Source: Xiphophorus maculatus (Eukaryota > Chordata > Actinopteri > Cyprinodontiformes > Poeciliidae). Taken from it: 64,000 nt of DNA. Where the stretch lies: NCBI RefSeq assembly GCF_002775205.1, contig NC_036447.1, positions 3,212,501 to 3,276,500 of the forward strand, in the 5' to 3' direction. This document shows, in pieces, positions 1 to 24,200 of this stretch (within the stretch, counting starts at the first letter, position 1; each line of letters begins with the position of its first letter). The position numbers were made by a program, and so were the translations under genes. The notes beneath the pieces are model-generated. The model was not told the DNA's origin, made no database searches, and saw only the letters and a program-made list of their open reading frames with translations.

Positions 1-10755
<10,755 letters not shown>

Positions 10756-11250
10756 ACACCCGACAAGTTCAGAATTACCCCGATCCGGAAAGACACTACT
10801 GGGAAAACTCCTGGAATAGTAAAAAAAACAACAACAAAAACATGGAGAGTTTTCAGAGAAAATTTGCTCCTGAAGGTGTTTAATTTGCTAGAGACAGAAT
10901 CTGTCCAATCAAAAAGCTTTATCCTGATGAGAGAAGATGATGAAGTTTAACTGCAGGCATATTCTGTGTATGGAAAATACCCACCTGCTTTTTAATGCTG
11001 CGGCCACACATCACAGTTACACAACATGTCATATTTACTCAGCCTCTGCTCATCACCTAAGCTTTGAGTTAATCAGCTTATGATTTCATTATGATACATA
11101 TTGTAACTTAAAACAAACTTCAACTTGGAGTGCGAACAGTGTTCACAGGAAGCCTGTGCATTTATTTTTATTGCCTTAAAATCTCTCTTGATTGACAATC
11201 TTTTTGTTTTTAATCTGTATTGCCAAATAAATCTTAATAAGAAAAAAAAG
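10756..11250 (+). other. pkd2: pkd2 3' UTR (probable)
   Basis: About 470 bp of non-coding sequence between the stop and a canonical AATAAA at 11226-11231. No repeats are evident in it. The exact cleavage site is inferred. Confidence 0.6.
11226..11231 (+). promoter_or_regulatory. pkd2 polyadenylation signal
   Basis: Canonical AATAAA, the first good one after the pkd2 stop and before the convergent abcg2 gene. Confidence 0.55.
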
Positions 11251-11473
11251 TCTGATTTTTATTCATGTTCAACAAGCTCATAACTTTTATTTCTTTGGAA
11301 TGATTCAAACTGGAGTTAGAAAGCTAATCATATCATTTTTCATCGCCTATATGTGATGGATTTGTCATACAACTTTACTCTCGTATTATTACGACTTTAT
11401 GCTCGTAATGTTACGACTTTATTCTCATAATATCACTTCATTCTCGTCCAGTATCATGGCTTTATTCTTGTGA

Positions 11474-11710
11474 TTTCAATCAGTCAATCAATCAAGTTTA
11501 TTGTTACAGCACATTTCAGCGACAAGGCAGTTCAAAGTGCTTTACATCATAAAACACAAAAATAAAAGTCATAAAAACACAATACAGTCACTAATTAGAG
11601 AAACCAGTAACATTACATTTTATGGAGTTCCATCATCAAAATCATCAATACACATCAAATATGTTGGTCAATATCCCATTTATTATGGTTCAAAAGCAAC
11701 TCTAAGAGTT
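11474..11710. mobile_element. L2-like LINE 3' end, 5'-truncated (between pkd2 and abcg2)
   Basis: CAATCAGTCAATCAATCAAG then TTTATTGTTACAGCACATTTCAGCGACAAGGCAGTTCAAAGTGCTTTACATCATAA, sharing the tail of the copy at 59939. Only the 3' untranslated end is present. It lies in the intergenic gap between the two convergent genes. Confidence 0.65.
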
Positions 11711-11999
11711 ACATTTTTTTCATAACACTCTGTCATTATTCGATTGATTATCTTAAAAAGAAAAACTGTAACATAAAAAATCAGAAGCAGAAAATGATGT
11801 AAATACTTTTTCACAGAACTTTATAGCCAGAAAAAATGCAGATCTTCTAAAATCTACGATTTTCCAGAATCTGCTGGTCAGAGTGAAATCCAGCAGTGTT
11901 TGTTTACTTTAAATTATGAGTAGTTTTCCTCCATGTTGACACATTATTCTCTTTAGATGTAATTTCTAACTTTCCAGACGTTCGGACAGAGCCAAGCAT

Positions 12000-12005
12000 T
12001 TTATT
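12000..12005 (-). promoter_or_regulatory. possible abcg2 polyadenylation signal
   Basis: AATAAA on the minus strand 71 bp after the abcg2 stop. This would give a very short 3' UTR; a more distal signal is possible. Confidence 0.35.
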
Positions 12006-12075
12006 TATCGTTTCTTTATGGGAAAGGGATGCTCACGTATAAGAGAGTATAAATCTTAAAATGTTACAGATTAAT

Positions 12076-12223
12076 TCAGGTGAACTTCCTGATGTAGCGC
12101 AGTTTCAGGTAGGCGACGAAGAGGAACACGACCATCATAACGGTCAACGCCACGTGGTTTTCCCACAATCCCCAGGAGCTGTACTCTATCCCCAGGTAGT
12201 CCAGGTACTGCTCACCTGTACAC
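12076..12223 (-). CDS. abcg2: abcg2 coding exon 15 (C-terminus)
   Basis: Residues 617-665: [20 protein letters not shown], the last membrane helix and a basic end RYIRKFT, then TGA (12078-12076). The acceptor CCTCCAG restores the conserved CTG motif; the closer TACAG would bring a stop. Confidence 0.95.
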
Positions 12224-15200
12224 CTGGAGGAACACGGCTCTGCTTGGTAACTAGATCAGAGGAGGATTTGTGATCCAGGAAGGTTTACTCACATCTGGCC
12301 CGCTGCGCTCACACCGCAGCCCGCCGTTGTTGCAGACATGTTGGCGTTCTGGATCGGCGGCTCCTCGCAGAAATTCAAACCCACAAACTCGTTGATCTTC
12401 AAGGCCTGAATGTGGATGACATTGATATCAAGAAAAAAAGAAAACTCAAGAAAAAAAACCTCAAACACACTTACATATCATACAGAGGTGTGAAAAGGGG
12501 TTTGGCTCCTTCCTGATTTTTATTTTTTATTTTTTCTGTTGTAGTTGAACATAAGATTTTGCTCAACAACCTCCTTCCCTCAGTTAGACATGAACTGAGG
12601 GAAGCTCTAACTGTGAGAGCTCCTTGTACTGGAAACTGGCTGAGTTTTCATTACAGATGTGAGCAAATCTTAGACAATATTCCTCTAATGTTGAAAAAAC
12701 ACCATTTTGCAACTGCGGTGTTTGCATTATATAAGAAATGAAATTAAAATAAGTTTGTTCACTTATTAAAAATCGTGGTGGCAATGGATGTAAACAGTTA
12801 CATGAGCTTTCATTTATCAGCCAATCAGAGGAGATGTCTATGGCTTATTCAGGGGCTGGAGCAACAAGTCCTGCTTACTTGGGAGCCGCCATGTTTGTGG
12901 TGTTTTGGGGAAATTGTAGATGGTGATTTTACAGAAGAGCTATGGATTCAACACGTTAGAATGATATACAACTTTTTATGAACTGTGAGAGCTCTGGTGT
13001 AAAATAAAGAAAACATAAACAAACCATCATTCTCCTACTACTTCCTGTCGTCTTTCTTTCTTCCTTCCTTCCTTTCTTTCTTCCTTTCTTTCTCGTTTCT
13101 GCCAGTAGTAACATCTGGCTGTCAATCATGTGACTCGTGACGCTAAAAAATTGCTGCCATTGCAGTTTTGTGAAATACATTTCAATACGGCTGAAAAACC
13201 ATTTCACCATTTCATTCTAGCGCCAAAACATTTAACCTAAAAACAAGGTGTTATTTTTTTTTTCAAAATTTGCATGCTTCCTTAAAAGCTAACTTATTTC
13301 CGTAATTCCAATTTACACAGTTTTATGGTAAATGGAAACACAGCTGATGAACATCTGTATGAAGGAGTGTATGAAAACCAGAACCAGAATTGTATCAAGC
13401 ACTTATTTCTAGCAAAAAACCCCGAAAACTAAATTAATTATTAAAAATCATACAAGATAATTTTCCAGATTTAATCTTAGATTTCTGTCTCACAGTTGAG
13501 ATGTAACTGCATATACAAAACAAAAACATTGCATTATATTGGAAAATATATAATGTTTATATTTTTCTACATAAGCATAGATCATGTATGTGTTTACACA
13601 TTACATATATGATACATGTATTATACAATATATATTCATGAAATATATTTAAATATTTAGCAAAATATGCAAATGATTGACAGTTTCTATCTACAGCGAT
13701 ATATTAACATGATTATATAACGTGTGTACTTCACTCTGATTAACTCTGAGCAACACTACACTTAGTAAACGTGTCAAACATGAAAATGTTTAAAATTGGG
13801 TTTCCTCTGTTCACACTTACTGCGAAGCCGTATCGAGGAATGCTGAAGTACTTCAGCCAAGCCAGCCAGTCCACAATGCTGGGAAGGTTCACCAGCAGAC
13901 CGGAGAAAATCTGCAAACACAGATCAACATGCAGAGACTTTCAGGACGCTTTTCCACAGCAGACAGGCTGAAGCTCCTCTAAAATATCCTCATTTTCTCA
14001 ATACGTCACCCAAATCCTGACAGAGTTCTATAAAATAGCAACGGCCCAATTTGGACACAACTTGGTACCTGCAGACCAGGTAGAAAAAGTTTTAATTGTT
14101 TTATTGAAAAATATGTGGAATGTGCCATTTTTTATCCGACTAATCGTCAAAATAATGAATTAATCAATTACCAAAATAATCATTAGATGCGGCCCTAAAA
14201 TGATCAGGAAAGTGTTTTTTTAAACAATTTAGTTATTGTATGTGCATCTATTGATGCATTTCTAGTACTTTATAAAAATGGCTCAGGTGGTTAAAAAAAA
14301 AAAAGTTCAATGTGCCATTTTTGAAATCTGATTAATCGTCAGAATAATTGATTAATCAAACGCTAAAACAATCGTTAGTTGCAGCCCTAATGTTTTCAGG
14401 AAAGTGTTTTTTTATTTTTATTTTTAAAGGGATTGAGTTATATTATGCATAAATAAGCCTAAGTAATAAAATTAAAAATATGTAAAATGTGCAAGTTTTT
14501 ACCCGAATATACGTATGATTAATGGTCAATAATCAATTACTAAAATATTTGTTAGTTCCAGCCCTCAAATTTTCAGGAAAGTGGTTAAACAGTGGCTTGT
14601 TTTAATCAAACATTGACAGTATTCTCACCATCATGAAGACAAACGTTATGGTCATGAAGATGTTGGCGAGAGCGACGACGCTCTGATCGGCTGAGATGGC
14701 CATGGTCATGGCTGTGGCCGTGTAGGCCACCAGGGTCACTGTGAACGTGAAGATGAGAAAAGCTTCCACTGTGGACTTCAGCCCTGAGGAGACAGGACAT
14801 CGTCTAAGTTTTCCTTCAGAAACAACAGGGATCTGCTGATCAAGAACATTTTTACCAATCAAAAAGTAGACGACGGCGCTGAAGATAACAGAGGTGACGG
14901 TTCGCATGGCGAGGTCACAGAGGATTTTAGATAGGAAGTACACAGATACTCTGTAGTAGCCACTGATGTACTCATGCCTGTGACAAGATGGCAGATTTTA
15001 AGAGTCCAAAACTTTCAGCCACAGGCATTTTGTCTTCCTGCAGGACGACATACACAAACAGGTTCCTCTCTGTGATGAAGAGCTCGGCTGCAGACACGGT
15101 GCTGAAACACTGGTTGGTCGTGATGAAGAAGAGCGCGCCCATCCTGCAGGGAACAACAAACCAGAACGGATCTCTTTCTGGAACAAATCTCTACTTTTCC

Positions 15201-18200
15201 AAAGGTTTTATTGTCTAGGTCAGAGTTTTTCATAGTGAGGGCCGCCAGGAAGCGCTAGGATGGGGGGAAAGATGAGGAAGAAAATGGAAAATATTTTTTT
15301 ATGAATGTAATCTATTTCTCAGTTATTATTATAAAATAAAAGTTAAAATAACTAATTGAAGATAGAGACAGAAAATAGAAGTAGCCTTTATTGCCCCACA
15401 GAGAGGAAATTCAGGAAAACTTTATTAGCCATGCTCGTCTTTTCTGATTGGCTGCTGGTAAAAGTTATCAAGTTATTTTTGCTCCTCTAGCAAGAAATGG
15501 AAAAGTTTCTGATGAGAAAAAGACAGAAAGAGACTTCCTGCTGCTCAAAACCTTAACTCTGAAGATAAAATAACATTTGATGGAATATTTTTAAAAATTG
15601 CATATTTTCTTATCAAAAAAAGGGATTGTGGTGGAAAATTTTTATCTGATAGTATATTCAACATTAGATAAATTTTTCGCAACAGAACTCATTGCCTATT
15701 AAAATTTAAAAAATCAGCATTTATTCAAAATGAATGCTATAATTATTCAATAGTAAATAGAAGTGAGAAAAATAATATAAAATTAAATATTTCGTTACAT
15801 ATTTTGTAGCATTGTTTGTAGTTTTAATCTTTTAAATTTATTAAATTTGCAGAAAATAATGTGCTGTGACCACAAGGGGGCACCAGATGGGATGTCACAA
15901 TTAGAAACTAACTTGGACATTTCTACTTTATCAGAGTCAAAAACCATATGTGAAAACTTCAAACAAGTATTACATTATTTATATGTCTTGTGTTTATTGC
16001 AACTGCAGTTTTAAATACTTATTTGCTGATTTAACATATCTGGTGCAAAACAGTTACTATAAATCCAGAGTGAATCCTCTCCATGAACTGCCTTTTCTGC
16101 ATTTCTGAGTGACTGTGAAGAGTCTCTGTAAATAGGAATCGTGAGGAAAGCCTAAACCTGATTCTCTGCAGACTCTCTCGAAGTTATTTGCTTTTCTGAC
16201 CTGTTTTGAAGACCACTCTGATCATCTTGGACTGCAAAGAAAATGGCTCCTACAACGAGGGCAAGGAAAATGTTGACTCCCACCTGAAAACAGAAAGAGA
16301 CCAAAATCCATGGTTCCATCAGCTACTGAAAGCAGAAAAGCCCCAGAACATGACTGTTATTATTCTCTTCTGAAAGAACATCATGTGTTAGTTTTACACC
16401 AGATGACACCAAGACCTTCCAGAAAGTCCCACTTTTGTCTCATGAGTCCACAGAATATTTCCGCTAAAGTTTGGGTGACCATCATGGTGTCTTCTGGGAA
16501 ATATGAAACGGATCTTTATGTTTCTCAGAAGTGGTTTTGGTCTTAGAACTCTCTACAGTCAGTGCTATTTTGTCCAGTCAGTCTTTCTTATTGTTGGATC
16601 ATGAACACTATGGCAACATAGTAAATAGTGGAAGCTAATGCTAAAGCGCTAATTTCAACCAACCTGAAACCAACTGAGCATCTTTAGCTGCGTTTCCATT
16701 GACCACATAATTGCATAATTTGATATTTCAAAAATGAATTCAAAAACATTTTGGCACTAAGGTGAGATGTTTTTTAAAAATTATTTTTACTTATTTATTT
16801 TTTTTGGCCGTATCAAAATTTGGAATGGAAACATTTTTCCATCACAGGAATCATATGATCAACAGCTGCTACTACTGGACAAACCACGAAGAAGACAACA
16901 GGAAGCAGTTGGAGGATCATGGCATGGTATGTTTTTTTATGACTTATTGCAGAACAAACTTACTCGTCTGATTTTAATTGAGTTGCTTTGATGAAAACAC
17001 CGCAATTACAAAATTATATTTTGTTTACATTAGCTGAATATTGAGAGGACATCAGTAGATTCTAAACTGTTTACTATCACACTACTACTGCCTGTAGTGC
17101 TACAGGAAAAAGAACTCCTACATAAACTGACTTCAAAATAAGAGCATGAATATATTGCTTGAAGAATTCTTAGCAGCTGATAACCAAAACTTCAACACAG
17201 ATGTAAAACTTTATTCAACTCAACGTTTACCAAACAGTCAAGTAAGTTAGCGTTTTATAATTTATACAGAATAATTAGTTTAGGGGAAGCTAAATGTTCT
17301 ATTCATCCGAACCTGTTCTAGAGTGAAAGTTATTTCTGTGGACAGGGTTTTCCTGGAGGCTTTAAAGCTTTAGCAGTTGGTTTATATCTGCTTCCAGGTC
17401 AAAATATTTAAAAGACTTTCATTTGGTTTTCTTTATATTATGTAGTGAAAGCTTCTGCAATCATGTGTTCAGTTTTAATTGAACAAACAATGACGACAGC
17501 TGACAACGTCAAAAAGCTGCTGGTATCCTAGCAACCCAAAACGACGGAAGAAGAGATGGCGACAAAAGACAAAACCAGATCCTGATTCACTTCATCTTTT
17601 TCTAATTCTGTAAAATCAATGTGTCAATTTGATCCTACTTCATCTTGTCAGACGGGTTCTTTTCAAGTTATTTCTTGCTCTAAAAGTAATCAGGCTTGGA
17701 TGTGGCCAGTGAATTTGAGCCAAAAATCAAAGCGATCAATTTATTCATAACTGTAGAAGTGAGGGGTGTAGCTACTTTATATAGGGCAAGGTTGGTTTAG
17801 ATAGTATTTTTCCAATAATAAATTAAATCACCTGAAAACTGCGCTTTGTAATTACTCAGATTACTTTTGTCTGGTATTTAAATTTAAGTGTAGAATGAGG
17901 AAAAAATGACCAAAAAGAGCTAACAGCAATACAAGTTTAAGCCTAACAAGTTACGGGTCATGACAGGACCGAGAGGTTCCCAGGGTGAGCGGATAAGTCA
18001 GTGAGGTTGAGGCTTTTTGACCTCATTCTCCTCAGTCCCTCATGTGGAATCAAGGGCGGCGTAGAGCGACGGGTCATGGCACCATCATGTGACGACTCCC
18101 AGATCCGGGCCAAAGGGGCTTTTGCCTGATATGATATCACTTCAGATCCAAGCCCAAAGAGGCAGGAGCAGGGTCACAACAGTCGCCAAAGCCGATTAGA

Positions 18201-21200
18201 GCACCCATGCCTCCTGGAGCACCTCTGGTGGGATTATTTTGACTCCTTTAGGGCCAATTAGCTGTTAATAATTCTTAAAGTGAGGAGACTTTTATCAGCA
18301 ATTCACTGCCCCAGAATGACTAACGAGAGCAATAAAAATGTTAATGAGAAAAATGGGGGCTCATTTTTCAAAGTCATATTTTCATTACATTATTCAAGTA
18401 TTTATAAATGTCACAATTTCAAACTAAATTTTAATTAGCAAGCTAAATATTTAGCTCCAAACTATAGATTTAGCTTGCAAGCTACACTAAATATTTATCT
18501 TCAAACTAAATATTTTATTGGGGAATTAAATAATTAGCTTGAAGCTAAATATTCACCTCTTAGCTGAAAGCTTGTCGATAACAGGAAGTGGACTATCAAA
18601 ATAAAAGCGGGGTCGTGCGAACCTGAAACTTGCGCTTATGCTAGTGAGCTGACGCAGTCACCGAAGATGTAAATCCAAAGATAAACATCTGTTTTGCCCC
18701 TAAATAGCTCATCCTAAGTGAATCTGCATGTTAGCTAAATAATTAGCTCTGAGCTAAATATGTGAAGCTAAATATTTTTGGTTTTAAATCACATATTTAC
18801 CTCCAAACAAAAATAATTACCTTTCTAGCTAAATATTTTCTTTGAAGATCAAATGAAATATTTAGTTAGCAAGCTAAATATTTTTTGAAGCTATTTATGT
18901 AATTTGTAAACCACAAATTTAGCTTCAAACGAAATATTTAGCTTGCTAACCATGATGCTAAATATTTAGCTTCAAATATAGCTTAGGCGTAAATATTAAG
19001 TTTGCAAAATAAATATTTTGCTTTTTAATTAAATATTTAATTTGAGACTTACATTAATTAATTAATGAATACTTTGAAAAATTAATTTCCATTATTTTGC
19101 TTTCTTGACAGACTAAATAGCCCAAATTATTGCTGTTTTTTAAAAAAAAAAACTAACTTTGACTGACTAACTTTCTCTGAAAAACCCATAGTTTATTATA
19201 ACGATATAAACAGAGATAAATACAGTATGCACTCTTTTTCTTTAAAGGTGTTTTAAAAACAAAAATGAGATGATTACTATGAATCAATAGGTTCACCTGT
19301 GCCACAGACGTTTGCGGAGTCAACATGAGGTTCTGGAAGGTTCTCTGAAAAACCCATTGGAGTTGGTGAAGGAAGGAGGTGTGGTAGGTGATGCTGCGAG
19401 GCCTCATCTGCGATGCGCATTCCTTGGTTTGGAGAATACGCCTTAACTCGGCTCGTGTTTCGCTAGAGTAGCTGCTGTTCTTGAACTCTTCTACAAGGCG
19501 TTCCTCGATGTTCTGCCTGGTAGAACCAAGTTCCTCAAAAGTCAGATCTATTCATGAGTACACAAGGCAAAAAAGCTTTGAAGTATTGAAAATATCTCCT
19601 GACGAGAGTAAGAATCAGACTGCATCACAGCAGATGAAGACACCATTTTCTGCTTATATCTACATTTTGAATGTCTTTATTGGGAGAAAAGTGGAACCAA
19701 AGTCAAATTTCTTGTTTTTGTTAACAAACTTGGCAAATAATGATTTCTTAAAGAGTCGTCTTTCAGACATAATCCATCTCCTGGAGATATTTCTCCTTAA
19801 TCTGATGTTTTCATTTTGTTTTCACTCACAATAAGACTGTAATTAGTTCTGGCTCACTATTGACAGAGGAACGGATACAAAAAGAAAGTCCTTAAAAATG
19901 ACAGCTGTCATAGACATAAAGTTTTTTTCACATGAATTTACCTGCTGTGTCGTGAACTTTTGTTGGCTTCGTGAAGTCTCCATTTATAACATCCAGGAAA
20001 AAGTCGGCTGGGTTGTTGTGAGGCTCACATGGATAGCCTGGAACATTAAAACAAACCCAATAGAATCAATCAAAAACAGCAACAAATCCACAAAGATATG
20101 ATGAGATTCCATCAAGATCACTAGCTGCATTTCAACTAACTATAGAATCGCACAAATTAAAATTACGAAAATAAATTTGCTTAATGGAAACACAACAAGA
20201 AAAGACTCAAGATTTTGGATTTTAAAATAAATTGCACTACATTAAGTGTTTTTTTGGGCGTATCGAAGTGGATGTATTTTGCAAAACAGCGATGGAAACA
20301 TGAGTCACATGAGCAACAGCTTGATGTTACTACTGGCGGAAACGCCAAAGAAAACGACAGGAAGTAGTAGAATGTTGACTGTTTTTTTTTTTTTTGGACA
20401 CCTGGATCCACCAGAGCTCTTACAGCGTCACACAGTTCATAAAAAGTTGTCTCATTCCAACATGTTTGATCCATAACTCTTCTGTAAAATAGGTGACTAC
20501 AATTTCCCCAAAATGGTGCATACGTAGCCGTCTTCCAAGTAGGCGGGGCTTGTTGCTCCAACGGCTGAATAAGACGGCGACGTCTCCTCTGATTGGCTGG
20601 TAGAAGATGAGCTCTAGTGGCATGGCTGAATTATGAATATTTTAAAAAATCATGTAATATGATTTTTAATGACTTATCACGTGAACAAGCTTAATCACTT
20701 GTGATTTTCATTTAATTTCTCATTTAATGGAAACACGAGAATTTAAAAATTCTGTTTTTTTTTGTTTTTTTTTTACATCATCAGAATATAGACAAAGATT
20801 AGTAATGGAATTGCAGCTATTGTCACCAATGTTGGTAAAGTAGTCCAAAGCGTTGGAGGCTGGTCCATGGTACACCATTCTCCCACCAACCAACAGAGTC
20901 AGGGTGTCAAACAGCCGGTAGATGGAGTAGCGCGGCTGGTGGATGGACATGATTATAGTTCGACCATGACTGGCCATCCTGAGTACACACAGTAAACACA
21001 CACTGCAATATAAACACAAGCATGTTACTCTCCATTCCCACAAATAGAAGCAAACACACATAGTGGCATCCTGATAAAAAAAACTACTTCAGTAGTTTGT
21101 AAAAGTGAACGTTGTTGTGATGATGTGCTGACGGCAGAAAGAGCAGGAGTTTCTTAACCCTCCCACGGTCTCAACAAACGGGGTCATTTTACAAGCTTTT

Positions 21201-24200
21201 TACTCAAACTTTTTTTGGGTGGTTTCGGGAACTGACGATCTGACGGGACAACCACTTCCTCCACCCCACTGCTGACAGTGACATCTGCCGTGCTTAAAGA
21301 GACAGAGGCCCAATATCAAGGCGTCAGATTTCAAAGTTTACCGTTACAGTGACAATGTACAACCAATGTTTATATAGTTAACGAAAACTAACAAAAAAAC
21401 TGAAACTGAGAAAACATTATCATTAACTGAAATAAATAAAAAACAGCAATTAATGGGGAAAACTATTACTAATTGGAACTACATTATAAAACTAATTAAA
21501 ACATATTGAAATTATAGATATAATATCTTTTGTTTTTGTGTTTATGAATATATTTAGTAGCCTTTCGATGTGACATTTATTTCCTTCCGCAATCAATTTA
21601 CGTCAGCTAACAAACAATTCATAAAGCAGTTTATTTGCTTTATGAATTGTTAAATAAGTTAAAATCTACTTATTTAACAGCCATATTTTTTTGCCAAACG
21701 TGTCAAAATTTTATGACTAGAATATGTTTTTTGTAATTCCAGTTTGCGCAGTTCTGTGATTAATGGAGACGTTGGTTTGTTCACCTTTTGAGCAGCAGCA
21801 GGACAGAGTTGGCTGTGCTGGCGTCGAGTCCCGTGGTCGGTTCGTCCAGAAACAGAACCGCAGGATCGATGATCAGCTCCATCCCAATGCTGGTTCTCTT
21901 TCTCTCACCTCCTGAGATTCCCCGGGTCAGCTGTGAGCCCACCTGCAAAAACAGATTAACACTTAAAACTGCAGTCTGCAACTTTTATAAAAAATTATTT
22001 TTACATATTTGTTGAAACTATCCCGACATGGTGACAGTATGAGAAAGATAATCTTTGAAAATATCAAGCTCCTCTGCCTTCTTCCACTTCTCCCAATGTT
22101 AACTAGAAGCAACCAATGAGATCCAGGAGGCGGGTCTTAGCGCTATCAATCATGTTTACGCTGCTCGTTCCACTGATGGTGGCGGGAAAATGGTTTTCCA
22201 GTCACCGTAAGTTGTTTCTCCACCATTCGCACATTTAACAGTGCGTTCATCAGGATGATTGACAGCGCTAAGATCCTCCTCCTGGCTCTGATTGGTTACT
22301 TTTGGTTGGGAGCAATGCAGTTCTTCAGACAATAATACTGTAGTAGCTGGAAGAGATCAACCTTTTCACAAATTATCTGTGTTTTATCAGCGCCTTCCTA
22401 AAATAATGGCATCTTTTCTTCTTCTTTTTTGCCTAAATCATTGTTTGGAAAAAAGAGGTGGTGACTTGATTTAGGCCATTATTTTAGGAAGGTGACGTCA
22501 CAACATGGAGATGTTTTCAACAGATATGTAAAAAACATCTATTTTTAAAAAATTATAAGTTACATTCTGCAGCTTTAATAACTCATTTGAGGAGGTTCTG
22601 ATGTTCTACCTTAGCGTCAGCCACTTTGGTGAGACACAGCTCCCTAAGAAGATGATCGACTCGAGCTTCTTTCTCACGTTGTGGCACAGAGGCGGGAAGC
22701 CGAAGCGCTGCAGAAAAACTTAGATTCTGCCTCACGGTGAGAGTCCCCATGACTACATCTTCCTAGAAACAAGACACCATCATCCACACAGCAATAAACA
22801 CCAAGTTTATTTTGAGTTTACAAGGAAGCGCAGGTGTTTGATAAACTCACCTGGACCACATAGCCAGAGAGACACTTGAAGTTTGGAGGCTGTGGCGCTT
22901 CGTCGATAAGAACTTCCCCTAATAAACCCAAAGGATCTTTTCTCCCGGCCAGAATATCCAAAAAACTTTAGGAAAAGTATGTATTGTTATAACATGTTAA
23001 TATCACACGTTTTACTAAAAATTTGGTGTAGAAATTGAAAGATTTTAATAGTTTTTTTCACTGTTGCACTCTTTGGGCTTCCTTAGTTCAGTGATATCAG
23101 ATCGCTCACCATCCTGTTTTATAACCTTAGATGTTTTACAGCTTGTATTTATTTGGTCAGTTAAATTAAAATAAAAGCAATTTTTTCAAAATATTTTCTG
23201 CCATTTTAAATTTCTTTTTAACAAAAGAAAGCGAGGAAAAAAGTAATTAAAATTGGAATGTCAGATTTCATATGAAACAACCTGAGATTTTATTCTTAAT
23301 CCATATTGATGAGCTAAAATAAACCTGATTTTTGCCAGGACACCTTTCAGAGTTGCTGTAAACGTTTTAAACGTAGAGTAGCGATCAATACTTACGAAGA
23401 TTTTCCACTTCCAGTTGGTCCAAGAATAGCATTTAAGCCAGGCCTCATAATCCCACTGAAACACAAATAAACAGGTGGAAGAAAATGAAATAAAAAACAC
23501 TGTAGCAGCGACTAACAGTAGTAGATTCATTCATTTAGCTGAAACTTCACAAGCAGATAAATAATCTCCATTGAAGCTTTTTTTTAGATTACAAAAAGCA
23601 ACAATATCTCATGAAAGGTGGAAGCAAAACCTACTGAGCAACAATCGAGGGGGAAGAAAGTCTAGAGCAAATCCTTTGAAGCTCTTAAAGAAAAGTCACA
23701 AAGAATCAGTGAAACAAAAAGAAAAATAAGACTGAATCAAACTCCGCAGATGAATCACGTGATGCTGTTTAATTCGTTTCCCTGGCAGTCTGCTCTTTAC
23801 TGCATTAGAGAGATTATATGCAAGAACCCATGCTTAATATAATATAATTAACAGGGAGGCAGGTGGAGGTCAAAACACTTATGAAATTATTCATTCTTCC
23901 ATGGGAAATGTCAGTAACCGTTAATACCATCTGAGAGGAACCACTGTAAGAGTCCATTCACTATTGTTCAGCAACACAATGAGCCAAATCCTGCAGAATT
24001 GACATGAACAATGTTCTTAAAGTTCTCCATAATTTCACTGACTTGAAAGGGTTATTAAAATACGCTGCTACGTCTAGTCAGAAATAATTAGCTGAAATTT
24101 TTCTCCCGAATTTGACAGACTAACAGAAAGACGACTCCTGTGACCTCAACGGTTTACGAAAAATATTCTTTTGAGTTTTTTGAAAATCTACTGTTAGATA

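Noticed and set aside
19481..19834. 117-codon plus-strand frame opposite abcg2 coding exon 8
   Set aside because: Antisense shadow of abcg2 for its first part, with AT-rich intron for the rest; no domain.
22610..22762. Possible 2-bp frameshift in abcg2 coding exon 4
   Set aside because: On recounting the bases around 22735-22750 the exon is 153 bp and open in frame; the suspicion was a misreading.
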